Of a DNA stretch of 64,000 nucleotides, positions 11,579 to 21,666 are shown piece after piece; positions within the stretch are counted from its first letter, which is position 1; each line of letters opens with the position of its first letter. This DNA comes from Gaeumannomyces sp. JS-464. Lineage: Eukaryota > Ascomycota > Sordariomycetes > Magnaporthales > Magnaporthaceae. The stretch is taken from the NCBI GenBank assembly GCA_002197995.1, contig NGZR01000006.1, forward strand, positions 1,550,001 to 1,614,000. Reading direction: 5' to 3'. The notes under the pieces are model-generated. The model was not told the DNA's origin. It made no database searches and saw only the letters and a program-made list of their open reading frames with translations. A program made the position numbers and the translations under genes.

Positions 11579-13440
11579 AGTTAAAACCCTTGTTTTGCGC
11601 CACCCCCCACTTTTGGCCACCCTAATTCTTAACACTATGCATTTAACACGCCAATTTCATTTCGCAATTGTGATTTTTTCTAGCCAATTACAATACAATC
11701 GGATATATTTTCCGAATCGTTAAATGCAAAAGATTTTGGTAAATCATTTGGCAAATCGCCATCCTTTTGTTATGCACGCTTAATGTCGCCAATTTGTATA
11801 AAAGCCTCGTTTGGGTCCGGTAACACCTTTTTTTTTTAACGGCCGTACAACTTTTAATTCCGCTTTTAAACGCTTAGTTTTTTGCTCGCACGTAATTAAA
11901 GCGATATTTTTTTCGTTATAAATTTTAATAAGCTTTTGGAATAACAAACGGGCCGTTCGGCCGAGCCGAAAGTTGTAGGCAAAAGTGGCTACTTGGGTAC
12001 GCATTTAAAAGGTCGTTTTAAAAATTGTTACAATTATATTAAATAGCATAAAGTATTTGAAATAGGTATTTTAAGCAACCTTTTCGGCTTTTAAAGCATT
12101 TTTTACAGTTTGGGACGTTTTAACATTGCTATTTTTAAAAAGGAAAAGGCTTATAAAAAGCTTACTAATTTTTAAAAGCTATAAACCGGTAGCGGCTTAA
12201 CCCGTTTTAATAATACGAGGTATAAAAGCTTCCTTTTTTACTTTGTAATAGCAGTTAAAAAATAACGTTTTTTTATTACAATTAACGTGCAAAAAGCTGT
12301 AAAAAGCCGTTATACCAGCGGTAAGCCTTTTTAACCGTGCTAAAAACCGCTAAATCGAAAGGTTAAAAAACGTAAAAATTATAAACGGGCAAATAAACGA
12401 GTTAAACGTTATTAAATGCGCAAAGGTACATAAAGTTTTTTATTACGTAAAATTTATAACCGTTTAAAATTAAAAGCCGGCGATTTCCGGGGGTGGCTAG
12501 CACCGTATTCGAAAGGAAAATATCTTTAAGCCATTTTACACCCGTTTTATCGTTTATCCACCCCTTTTATATTACGTGGAATTTTTAAAGCTTAAATTTC
12601 TTTTAATTTTTTTAAAAAAACCATTACTTTTATACTAATAAACTTTTAAAAATAACAAAAAGGTCGAGCGCTTTTTTAATAGCTAAAATACATTCGATAA
12701 TAATTGTTTAACCTTGCGTGCCGAAGGCTTTTTTTTACAACGGCTTGCAGCTTTTAATATTTAAAACGAAGCTGTTAAATTCGAAGCCCTCCATAAGCCC
12801 GCACTCGTCGAAATTGTATTTGTTTTCTGGCTTAATAGCCTTAACGGCAAGCACTTTCAAACGAGGCTACCACGCCCAAATTACCTCCGTTAAAGCGCCG
12901 TTAACGCGTGCGTTTTTTATGCGCCGGGCTTTTTAAGTTTTAAAAATCGGGTATTTGGCTAAAAAACGAGCCACTTAACGTTTCCCGAAAGCTTGAAGGT
13001 CGCCGCCTTATTCGAGGGTACGGCTGGCGATATAGCGCAACTTTCCGTAAGTCGGAAAGTACTTTAAAGCGATTTAAACGAGCACCCAATCAGCTAAAAA
13101 AAAAAGCTTTTAAAAAGGGTTAACGCGTTAACGGTGCGCTTGTGCACGGCAGGAGGGCAGGCCGCTTCCAATCCGGCGCCGGAATGTAAACCTCGGGATA
13201 CCCTATGTTTTTAAGGCCGACTTAACAAAAGCGCCGGCACGCACGCCCTCGAAAGCGCACGCGATTTCCGTTTTCGTATATTGCTTTATAAAGGGTCCGG
13301 CATTAAAATGCCCCAAAAAAGAGGTTAAAGGATCAATTGCTCGTTAAATGGCGACGCGTTGAAGTTGACGCGTTGAAAATCGGGTGGTTGGAATTAGCGT
13401 GGCCGGAAGTGGGGGGTGGCGCAAAACAAAGGTCTTGACT
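11579..13440 (-). mobile_element. Pogo-like DNA transposon, copy D (third terminal family)
   Basis: The element is 1,862 bp flanked by TA (11577-11578 and 13441-13442). Its inverted repeats share TTGTTTTGCGCC followed by ACCCCCCACTT, followed after two variable bases by GGCCAC, seen at 11590-11620 and inverted at 13399-13431. The transposase is on the minus strand. Near 13,100-13,290 are traces of an N-terminal helix-turn-helix region (YGIPR, then ADWVLV). Near 11,780-12,004 is a C-terminal segment (QKTKRLKAELKVVRPLKKKG) like the basic tail of fungal DDE_1 transposases. The frame is broken, so it is not functional. Confidence 0.7.
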
Positions 13441-13442
13441 TA

Positions 13443-14031
13443 GTACAAATTCTCGATAATACCGGTTAAGCTAAATCGAGGGCGCGCACAAGCTTTTACT
13501 GGCAGAGATCCACTTGGAACCTGGGGGTAAATGAAAAATGAGAGAGAGAAGAAAGGGACCACTGAGCGCTGCGGGGGCAAAGTGGAAGGAAGCACGTTGC
13601 GTCCGCCGTTCGCACAGTTTGACCCTCCATTCGGCAAGTTGTGGGTTGATTGGATGCTCCTTCTCCCGTCCATGCCCGATGTGCAGAGGATATCGGCGCC
13701 TACGCAGTCTTTTAATTCGGCTAAGCCAAACAATGTCTTATGTGACTAGCGCCAAGATATCTTGTGCAGGTAATTAGCAAGGTAATTAGGGCGACCATTC
13801 ACAAAGCGACACGACTGCCTGCCTTTTGGAAAAATGCGTCCAGTCGTCTCCCGAGCCCAGGCGCAGCTTACTGTCAAATTCTTTTTGCAAGCGGCCATTA
13901 ATTCATATAAAGGCACGTCCTTCGCCCGACCTAATTTATCTCGCTCCTCATGCTTTACACCGCACATCGTGTTTCCTGGAACAAAAGCTTTGTTTACCAA
14001 CAGCATTGCTTTCACCGAAATATAGCACCTT
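13443..14031. other. Gene-free island between transposons D and C
   Basis: Normal-GC sequence that probably belonged to the upstream region of the disrupted HET gene that follows. No convincing coding pattern; open frames on both strands are short and lack motifs. Confidence 0.4.
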
Positions 14032-14629
14032 TTGTTCAGCTCATTTCTGATAAAACATGGCTTGTCCGACCCACCAGGCATTTGTAAGCGATGCAGCATC
14101 ATCCCTTTCGATAACCTGATTTCCGAGGAAGGCTACTTACTTGGCACTCGCGCGGATATCCAAAAAACGAGATTGTCCTGGTTGCCAAGTGATCGAGATG
14201 TCAATCAAAACTTAATCTCTCTGCTTGTATAAGCATTTTCGGCAAAAGCATCTAGCTGCTAACCACGGGGTTTGGGAGATGGAAGGATTTGGGGATTTAA
14301 CGCAAGAAGATTATACCGGCTTTACCGAAGAAAATCTTGCTCCCAAATCCGAAGAGGTCGTTAAGCTTTGGCTTCCAAACCATTATCCACAAGAATCGCC
14401 TTTGTGGACCTTTTACATCACTTGCGAAGCCCGGGTCTCATTCTCGTAGGAAACCGGTTCGCCACGAGGTCTTTTCGAAAGAAAGATTAAGCCGAAAAAC
14501 GACCCTTATGGTACTTTTTGCTACATTAACGACGGCCATCATATTTGCCAGTGCAGTGTTCATGTTAGCGCTACAAAAGGTTAATACCCACAATTCACCT
14601 GGTTTGCTTTTAACAAGTTGGCAAAAAGT
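14032..14629 (+). pseudogene. N-terminal part of HET-domain gene 1, cut off by transposon C
   Basis: The frame reads CKRC, then IPFDNLISEEGYLLGT, then, after a one-base frame change near 14178, CPGC followed by QVIEMSIKT. Paired CxxC motifs ahead of a HET domain are common in fungal heterokaryon-incompatibility proteins. Further degraded coding text runs to about 14600. Transposon C then intervenes (14632-16492, TA duplication), and the HET domain resumes at about 16530. I infer that both sides were one gene. Start codon and exact exon structure are not recoverable. Confidence 0.5.
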
Positions 14630-14631
14630 TA

Positions 14632-16492
14632 ACGTGGTTTATTAGTAAGTGGGCCATATTAATTAATAGGCCACGATACGCGACTACACGACACTTTTTC
14701 TTTCGCAACCAATTCCTCCGCCCACAATAATGTTAATGGGAAACGACGAAAGCCGGGTAATGCTTGCTTTTCGGGCTTTACAATCCAACCCAAAACTAAG
14801 CATACGGAAAGCTGCAAAAATTTATTCGGTTGCGAAAATGACTTTAACGCGTCGAAAGCGAGGCTTACCTGCTCGACGCGATATTATACCCGGATTACGG
14901 AAATTAACGAAATTCGAAAAGGAGGCGTTTATTAAATACATATTCGAGCTGGATTTTCACGCATTCCCTTTTCGGCATTTTGGTGTTAAAAATATAACCA
15001 ACCGACTACTCGCCGAACGCGACGCGGGTACCGTTGGCAAGCGCTGGGTCGAAAAGTTCGTTAAACGCCGCCCGGAGCTCGGCACGCGTTAAATTTGAAA
15101 GTACGATTATTAAAAGGCCAAATGCGAAAATCCCAAGCTCGTTTTTGCTTAATTCGACCTTATGCGAAATACTATAGCCAAATATAGCATTTTAAATAAC
15201 GACATTTATAATTTTAACGAAACCGGCTTTTTTATAAGCATAATCGCCGCCGTTATAATTATTATAACATCGGAAGGCCGTAATAAAACAAAGCTAATTT
15301 AGCTTAGCAACCGAAAATGGGCTATAATTTTTTAAAGGGTTAATAATTGCGGTTAAGCAATCCCCCCTTTTATTATCGTTAAAAGGTAGTATTATTTAGC
15401 TAATTGGTATTCGGAAACCAACTTTCCACGCGATTAGGTTATTACAACGAGTTTTAACGGGTGGATTACGAACGAGCTTAGTTTAAAATGGATTTAGCAT
15501 TTCGATAAACACATAGCATTGCGCGCAAATGGCCCTTATCGTTTATTAATGCTAAACGGTTACGAAAGCTACCATTTAACGGATTTTAAGCTTTACTGCT
15601 AAAAATATAATATTATTACGTTTTGCATGCTTTCGCATTCGTTTTACTTTTTTTAACCGCTTAACGTTAAATGCTTTAACCCGCTAAAAAAAGCGTACGG
15701 TCGATAAATCGAAAATTTAATAAAATTACACGTTAACCACATAATTAAAGTCGAGTTTTTTTCGGCGTTTAAAACGGCATTTTTTGCTTTTATAACCGAA
15801 AAAAACATTCGGGGAGGCTTTTAAAAAGCTAGCTTTGCTCCATTCGATCCGGATTCGGTTTTGGAAAAGCTGGATGTAAAGTTACGAATTTCAACTCCCC
15901 CGAAAAAACCTTTAAACAACGCCGAACTTTGGATTTCCAAAACGCCCTAAATAGCTAAAAACGCAATTTCGCAATCCGAACATATTAAAACTCGGATTTC
16001 CAATTACCGGAATAGCTTTTCGTTACTTATGCTATTAGCTGTAAATTAATTAACGAAAAGGGTTAAAGCAATTATATATCGGGTTAACCTTTTAAAGGAA
16101 AAGTGCTTTAAATTACGAAAGGCGAACGAGGCGCTAAGCAAACGCCGGAGGGCCAAAAAAACACGTATCCGATAAGGAGGGTTACATATTGTCGAAAAGG
16201 TACGAAATGCTTTGGACCAGGAAAAGCTGGATGGATAACTATAGCAAAAAATGCGCGATTATGGGGATTAGGGAAGGAGGGCGACGACAACTCGTCGGCG
16301 ATGTGGCACTTGCGGTAAAACCGGACATAATGCGCGCACCTGCCAGGAGGAAGTAAAAACGTCCGATGTATACAGTTCCGAGTAGTTTAAATGGATTCCT
16401 GGCGTTGTTGGGTTGGCATGCGCGTCGATTAACTGGAGGTCGGGGTGTCGTGGCCCATTGACTGATGTGGCCCACTCACTGATGAACCACGT
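14632..16492 (+). mobile_element. Pogo/Fot1-like DNA transposon, copy C (best preserved)
   Basis: The element is 1,861 bp with TA on both sides (14630-14631 and 16493-16494). Terminal inverted repeats of about 50 bp begin ACGTGGTTTATTAGTAAGTG on the left and ACGTGGTTCATCAGTGAGTG on the right. An open frame at 14730-15092 gives the transposase N-terminus: a helix-turn-helix region with SIRKAAKIYSVAKMTLTRRK, then a Tnp_Tc5-like VGKRWVEKFVKRRPEL. Downstream, in broken frames, are NFNETGF (DDE_1 core) near 15210 and a CCHC-like zinc knuckle (CGTCGKTGHNARTC) near 16305-16345. The element lies within HET gene 1. Confidence 0.85.
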
Positions 16493-16532
16493 TAACGTAA
16501 TTATGTTTTAAGATCACAACCTCCCTTCCCAT

Positions 16533-18170
16533 GTGGATAGCTTCACCAATCTTTTAATCGAGCCTGATTCACCAGCTCAGTACGACCTCCTCCTCAACTG
16601 GATCATCGCTTGCACCCGAGATCATCAAGACTGCAAACCTTCGATTGTGTCAGCGAGTGCTAAGCTGCCGGCAAGACTCCTCGATGTCAGCAACCTGACA
16701 CGATTGAGGTTGGCGAACCTCCGAGATGGCGATCCCGCAATTCCGATGTTCCAACCCGAGTGCTACACCGCTCTCAGCTACTGTTGGGGCAACGCAAGAT
16801 TTGACTACGTCACGACACCGGGGAACCTCGGTCAAAGGACCCATGGGTTTGAAGAGGAAGACCTCCCGTCAACGATTCGAGATGCCATCAAGATAACACG
16901 GCGGTTGAAAAAGGATTACATCTGGATCGACGCTCTCTGCATTATCCAGGGAAGCAGCCCAGAAGCACGACTCGACTGGGAGCGAGAATCTCGGAAAATG
17001 GATGCGGTATACCACGGCGCATTCCTCACAATCGCGGCCTGCAGCGCGGTGACTGTCAATGATGGCATTTTCAACAGCATGTCGCAGTCGACTGGACGAG
17101 GATCCAAGTGCCAGCTGCACTCCACAAAGGATCCCAAGTACAACGGGAGAATCATCCTGGGCGCACAAGAGCCCGTGCCCACATCGGAAGAGCCGCTTTT
17201 CACGCGGGGCTGGACGTTGCAAGAATGGTCCCTGTCTCGGCGTATTCTCTGGTACACGAGCGATCAGGTGGGCTGGCGTTGTGTCAACGCTGCAATGGCC
17301 GAAAGATACTGGTTGACTGCGGCGAGATCCTTACCCCTCCTGATGCCGCGGTGGCCCGAGGGTGACAAAATGGATGATGCGTGCTCCCAGGAGGTCGATC
17401 GCTACTGGCGAGCTTCTGTGCAAGAGTACTCAACTCGCCGTCTATCAGTACAGTCGGACAAGTTACCCGCCATGGCCGGCTTGGCGAAGCAAGTACATCA
17501 AATGAACGGGGATGAATATATTGCCGGCTTGTGGCGAAGCAACCTTTTGTCGGGTCTGCTCTGGAGTCATATATACAATCCGTGGCAGTTGGAACATCTC
17601 TCCCGGGGAGAGCTACCGATAGCCCCGTCGGCTTATAGAGCCCCTTCGTGGACCTGGGCCTCCGAGGAATATCCGGTCTTGTTCCCGGAACTTGACACCA
17701 ACGAAGAGGTCTTCCCTTCGATTGTCAGCTGTTCAGTCACCCCACGTGGACTTGACGAATTCGGCGAGATTGTGGACGGCGTTCTGGAGATCCACGGGCC
17801 ATTGAAGGGCGGCTTAGGCCATACCTACGACATTAAAGCCCAAGAGATATTGGACGCCAAGAACACCGTGGCCATCTCGAGCGTATGGATTGATTTCGAC
17901 TCCCATTATCTTAAAGGTCTTCCCCCGGGACTAGTGGTGTCTCTCTCGGGGCTATCGTTCCTCCCAGTTACTCGGTGTCACTACCTTGTATTCCGACTTT
18001 GCGATGACCAGGCGGGCCGTGGCAAGCGACCTACAATGCACGAACGCGTGGGCTTGGCATATCATGCTGGTACTACACTAGACCCGAGCGATGGGTGGTT
18101 TGCTGGCTGTAAAAGTCAAACTATTACTGTTGGTAGGAGTGGTACTCCTGTAGGCACGGAGATCTCCTAA
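16533..18170 (+). CDS. HET-domain protein 1 (truncated at both ends by transposons)
   Basis: This 545-codon frame encodes a HET domain of the kind that triggers cell death in vegetative incompatibility. YTALSYCWG lies near residue 79, WIDALCIIQ near 131, AVYHGAFLTIAACS near 158 and FTRGWTLQEWSLSRRIL near 225. The open frame begins at GTG and has no in-frame ATG until about residue 72, because transposon C ends only 40 bp upstream and separates it from the CxxC-containing N-terminus at 14.0-14.6 kb. At the 3' end the last 14 codons come from the solo LTR that starts at 18128. Reading across the LTR target site gives a likely ancestral ending TITVV-stop at about 18376. Probably a non-functional remnant. 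Confidence 0.75.
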   Translation: MDSFTNLLIEPDSPAQYDLLLNWIIACTRDHQDCKPSIVSASAKLPARLLDVSNLTRLRLANLRDGDPAIPMFQPECYTALSYCWGNARFDYVTTPGNLGQRTHGFEEEDLPSTIRDAIKITRRLKKDYIWIDALCIIQGSSPEARLDWERESRKMDAVYHGAFLTIAACSAVTVNDGIFNSMSQSTGRGSKCQLHSTKDPKYNGRIILGAQEPVPTSEEPLFTRGWTLQEWSLSRRILWYTSDQVGWRCVNAAMAERYWLTAARSLPLLMPRWPEGDKMDDACSQEVDRYWRASVQEYSTRRLSVQSDKLPAMAGLAKQVHQMNGDEYIAGLWRSNLLSGLLWSHIYNPWQLEHLSRGELPIAPSAYRAPSWTWASEEYPVLFPELDTNEEVFPSIVSCSVTPRGLDEFGEIVDGVLEIHGPLKGGLGHTYDIKAQEILDAKNTVAISSVWIDFDSHYLKGLPPGLVVSLSGLSFLPVTRCHYLVFRLCDDQAGRGKRPTMHERVGLAYHAGTTLDPSDGWFAGCKSQTITVGRSGTPVGTEIS

Positions 18171-18363
18171 AAGGAAAGAACAAAGATCTATAGATCTGGA
18201 ACTGGTGTCTGTAGTGATGCATGTCTGTGTAGGAATCTAGTTACAGGAAGGGGATCACAAGATCCCCTTTTGTAGGCTCGTGGGAGCGCACGGCCCGTGG
18301 GCCTGCGGCTCCACGAGGCGTGGGCCCTTTCTGGATGCACGCGCTAGATCACGTGGATCAACA
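18128..18363 (+). mobile_element. Solo LTR, copy 2, with ATTAC target duplication
   Basis: The sequence is 236 bp, starts TGTTGGTAGGAGTGGTACTC and ends GATCACGTGGATCAACA (TGTTG...CAACA ends). It is flanked by a perfect 5-bp direct repeat ATTAC at 18123-18127 and 18364-18368. It is homologous to the LTR at 3166-3436. No internal retrotransposon coding region is attached, so it arose by LTR-LTR recombination. It sits exactly between two convergent genes and has altered the 3' end of the HET gene. Confidence 0.9.
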
Positions 18364-18364
18364 A

Positions 18365-19877
18365 TTACAGTAGTTTGAGCCCAGCGCTGTGTTTACGCTT
18401 CCGGAGCACCTCGAGCCCCGACAGCTGCCACGGCCCCGGCAAACGCCTCCACCACATCGTGCTCATGGATCCACGCCACCTCATCGCCTCGTCCGTCTCC
18501 TCCACCCCGGTCCGCAGCCGCCGCAGCACACTGTCGTTCCTGCTCCGCACCGTCTTCTGCGCGCGATCCGTGTGCGCTTTGCGCATCCTCTCGTACAGCC
18601 GCGGCGCCGCCGTCACCTTCTCGCTCTTGCTGCCGCTCGGCTCTGCCGACGACGGTCCGGCGGCGCCCACAGACCTCTCGTCGGCAAAGAAGTGCAGGGT
18701 GGACTGCGCAAACGCCCACGCGTCGTCGATACCCAAGCTCCCGCCCGCCGCGTCCCCGGCGACCGTGACCCTGCCAGCATCCCCCAGGACCCACGAGTCG
18801 AGCCCGTCGGCGGCCGCGTTGGGCTAGACGCGGATAAAGGGGGCGGCGTCGACGACGGCGCGCAGCGCCGGGTGCCAGTCCTTGTAAAACTCGCGCAGCA
18901 CGGCCACGTCACCGTCCGAGTTCCACGTCGCATCCCTGTACGGCGCGTCGGGCGCCTCCGGGTCCTCCTGGGCGGACGCCACGATGGCGAGCAGGGGCTC
19001 GCCGCCGGCCGGGCCCGCGGGCAAAGGCGAGAGGAAGAGGGTGCGGTCGACACCCCGAATGTGGACGGCCTCGTCGGGCAGGCCGGGCAGGTGCACGACG
19101 TGCGAGCGCGGGAAGACGGAGCGGAAGGCAACCCAGCCGGTCCAGCGGGCACGCGTTTGCGGCACAAAGGCCTGCCGGACGGGGGAATGGATGCCGTCGG
19201 CTCCCAGGACGATGTTGGCGGCCACGGAGGTGCCGTCGGCGAAGGTGAGGATCTGCTTCGAGGTCGCAGGGTCGGTGGTGATGGAGGTGGAGGTTTTGCG
19301 CAGGTGAAGTCTTGCCGGGTCCACATGCTGGAGGAGGGCCTGCTGGAGGCGCGGCCTGAAGTAGCGCGCGGTCCTGCGGCGCGGCTCGACGTGGCTGGCG
19401 TGGGTGTCGACCGAGATTATCTCGTTGGTCTTGGCGTGCCTATCGTGTGATACCCAGACGGTGCTCGTGACGGGGAATAGGAGGTGGCTTACTTGAAGAC
19501 CATAGGACGTCCAGACTTGTTACGGAAGGCAATAGAATCGTCCAGCGCATTGTGAGCTCCCAGTCTCTCCAGCGTCCTCAGCCCGTTCGGTCCCAGCGAA
19601 TCGTCGCTCCCGCATCACGTAGCTCTTGTGCTCGCTCATAGATCTGCACGTCGATGCCCGGCTGGTTTTTGAGTGCGATGGCAGCGGTGAGACCAGTTAT
19701 TCCTGCGCCGACGATGGCGGTGCTGAGAACGGAGGGGTCGGCCGTCCTCCTGCTGGGAGAATCGGGGATGGGATCTTGTCCTCCACGCCCAACACGGCGG
19801 CGACAGCGCATCCGGCGCCGTTGGGTGGAGCCGCGTCGCACGAATTTCTGAGCGATTATCTCGGAAGCGGGGCGCAC
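18365..19877 (-). pseudogene. FAD-dependent monooxygenase (salicylate hydroxylase-like), broken
   Basis: The N-terminus carries the dinucleotide-binding motif IVGAGITGLTAAIAL, followed by YERAQELRDAGATI. The GPNGLRTLERLGAHNALDD stretch is in the next frame, so one base is missing near 19599. An intron (GTAAGC to CGATAG, about 19495 to 19449) separates the segment RPMVFK from HAKTNEIISVD. Next come GADGIHSPVR and VAFRSVFPRS. A TAG at 18824-18826 interrupts the frame before the second FAD motif (RVTVAGDAAGGSLGIDDAWA). The native stop (18367-18365) overlaps the LTR target duplication. Flavin hydroxylases of this family oxidise aromatic or polyketide substrates; the substrate is unknown. Frameshift plus nonsense codon indicate a pseudogene, although the frameshift alone could be an error. 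Confidence 0.7.
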
Positions 19878-20472
19878 AGGGATGACGCAAGAAGATGGCC
19901 TCGTTTCGTGATCGATATCAGACAGATGTCTGACAATGCAAGGTGCTTGAATCCACTCGATTCCGAGCGATGTCGGTTCGCAACAAGAGCACCTTGTTTA
20001 CGGTCCCGTTGCCCTTGCACCCATAGCGGCCTGGCGATAGCTTCTTGGTTAAGTGGTAGCTGCCTCTATCTCGGTCGCGCCATTCGCGGCTGCGCGCAAG
20101 CAACGTCTATCTTCTCCGAGGCTCCCCCAATCCGGTCCGAGGTTCTTTCCCCGCTGCGCCCTGCAGCCCGATGAAGGTGGCCCTGACTGCGCGTTGCTGC
20201 ACGTGTCTTGTGCCATCGCCGAAACACCAGAGCTCGGCGCTAGCTTTTTTTTCTCCTTTTTTTTCGTATAAGTGAAGCCCGCACGTGGTGTATAGCTCTT
20301 CTGGCGGTCTACGCCCGGGGCTCCACGATTTGTCCTATCCCTTGCTTTCTCCCTTCTCCAGCCCGCCGACTGCAGCAGCGACGTGCCCTGCAGTCGAGGT
20401 CGTCGACGTGTCCGGACTGCATCTCGAGAGCATACCCAGGCCACCCAGAGAAACTTCCCAGCCGCTGCAAAG
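19878..20472. other. Intergenic region between monooxygenase and transporter relics
   Basis: Both neighbours point away from this 0.6-kb interval, so it should contain two divergent promoters. No clear TATA box or conserved element recognised. Confidence 0.35.
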
Positions 20473-21335
20473 ATGGCCGAAACCACGGTGCCCCGACAGA
20501 AGTGGTGGGTGATCCAGTGGTACTCGGACGATGACTCGCTCGAGGAGCGCAAGCTTATCGTCAAGCTGGACCTTCTCGCCGTACCCTACGCCATCCGGGC
20601 CTACTGGGTCAGGTACGTAGGCCAGACCAACCTCAACAACGCCTACGTCACCGGCATAAAAGAGGAGCTCGGTTTCTTCAGCAACTGGTCCATCCTCTTT
20701 CCCGTCGGCGTCCCGGGCTATTTCCTCCTGCCCAGTACAATCGACCAGCCCAACCGCTGGGTCCTAAACGATAGGGACATCCAGATCGGCAAGGCCCGCC
20801 TCGAGCGCAACGGCCACTTCACCAAGAGCATGTTCAAACTCGACAGCCTGACCAAGATCCTTGGCGGCCCTCGCTTCTAGACCGTCGTGCTCGTCGCCGT
20901 GCTCTTCTGAGATGCCGACACCTACAAGACGACGGGCAACTTCCTCCTGTGGATCAAGAGCCCCGGCCAGTACAGCGCTCCGCAGATCAGCAAGCTGGGC
21001 GCGCCATCCCGCCCGCTCTGGACATCCTGTACGGCCCGGCCTCCTGCTTTGCCTCGCACCTGCTCATCGGCCGGCCTAGGCCATCTCGCCGTCGTCGTTG
21101 CTGAACGCCTCAGGGCTGATTATCCTGGTGGTCTGGGTTATTGCCTGCACACTATCCCTTTGTGCGTTTTGCCGACCATCGACGATTCACCCCCGATCAG
21201 GGCGCAGAAAGCTGGTGTGGTCAATAGCGGGGAGGAAGGAGCCCCCAGCGACGGAGAATCGACGGAGAGGGGCCCAGAAACCAAGGACGCTGTAGTCAAG
21301 ACGACGAACCATGCTACGCCAGGGACGTCACAGTA
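20473..21335 (+). pseudogene. MFS pantothenate/allantoate-type transporter with internal deletion
   Basis: It starts at ATG 20473 with EERKLIVKLDLLAVPYAIRAYWVRYVGQTNLNNAYVTGIKEELGF, typical of the first membrane segments of Dal5/Fen2-type anion:proton symporters. After GFFSN it jumps directly to ILFPVGVPGYFLLP and NRWVLNDRDIQIGKARLERNG, the central part of the family. Most intervening transmembrane helices are missing. Stops at 20878-20880 (TAG) and 20908-20910 (TGA) interrupt the rest, which still shows FLLWIKSPGQYSAPQI. The C-terminus fades out before about 21335. The large deletion and nonsense codons make this a true pseudogene. Confidence 0.65.
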
Positions 21336-21666
21336 ACTCGACAGACACAAAGGGCTGCCCAACGTAGATCCACTTACTCATGGGAAAGAGACACGGACAT
21401 CACTCGTTCTTCGGCCGAACATGCACCGACCACCTCTGGTAGAGCAGCCGAAACCTGTGTAGGTCAGCTGGGCGACATGGCAACAATACAAAAGCAGTCC
21501 TATTACATCGAAATCTACCTGTAGTGACTACATATCAGTCCTGTCAATACAAATCCAGTCGAAGAATCCACAACAGTCCATCTAGGCAATTGGCCACAAG
21601 TCCACAGCCAAAACGATCCCCCTTCGCCACCACCAGTCTTTACAGAGTCAGCGTTTTGCTCCCGCT

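Noticed and set aside
18389..19450. 353-codon plus-strand frame over the monooxygenase
   Set aside because: The minus strand carries FAD motifs and GADG; the plus frame is biased filler.
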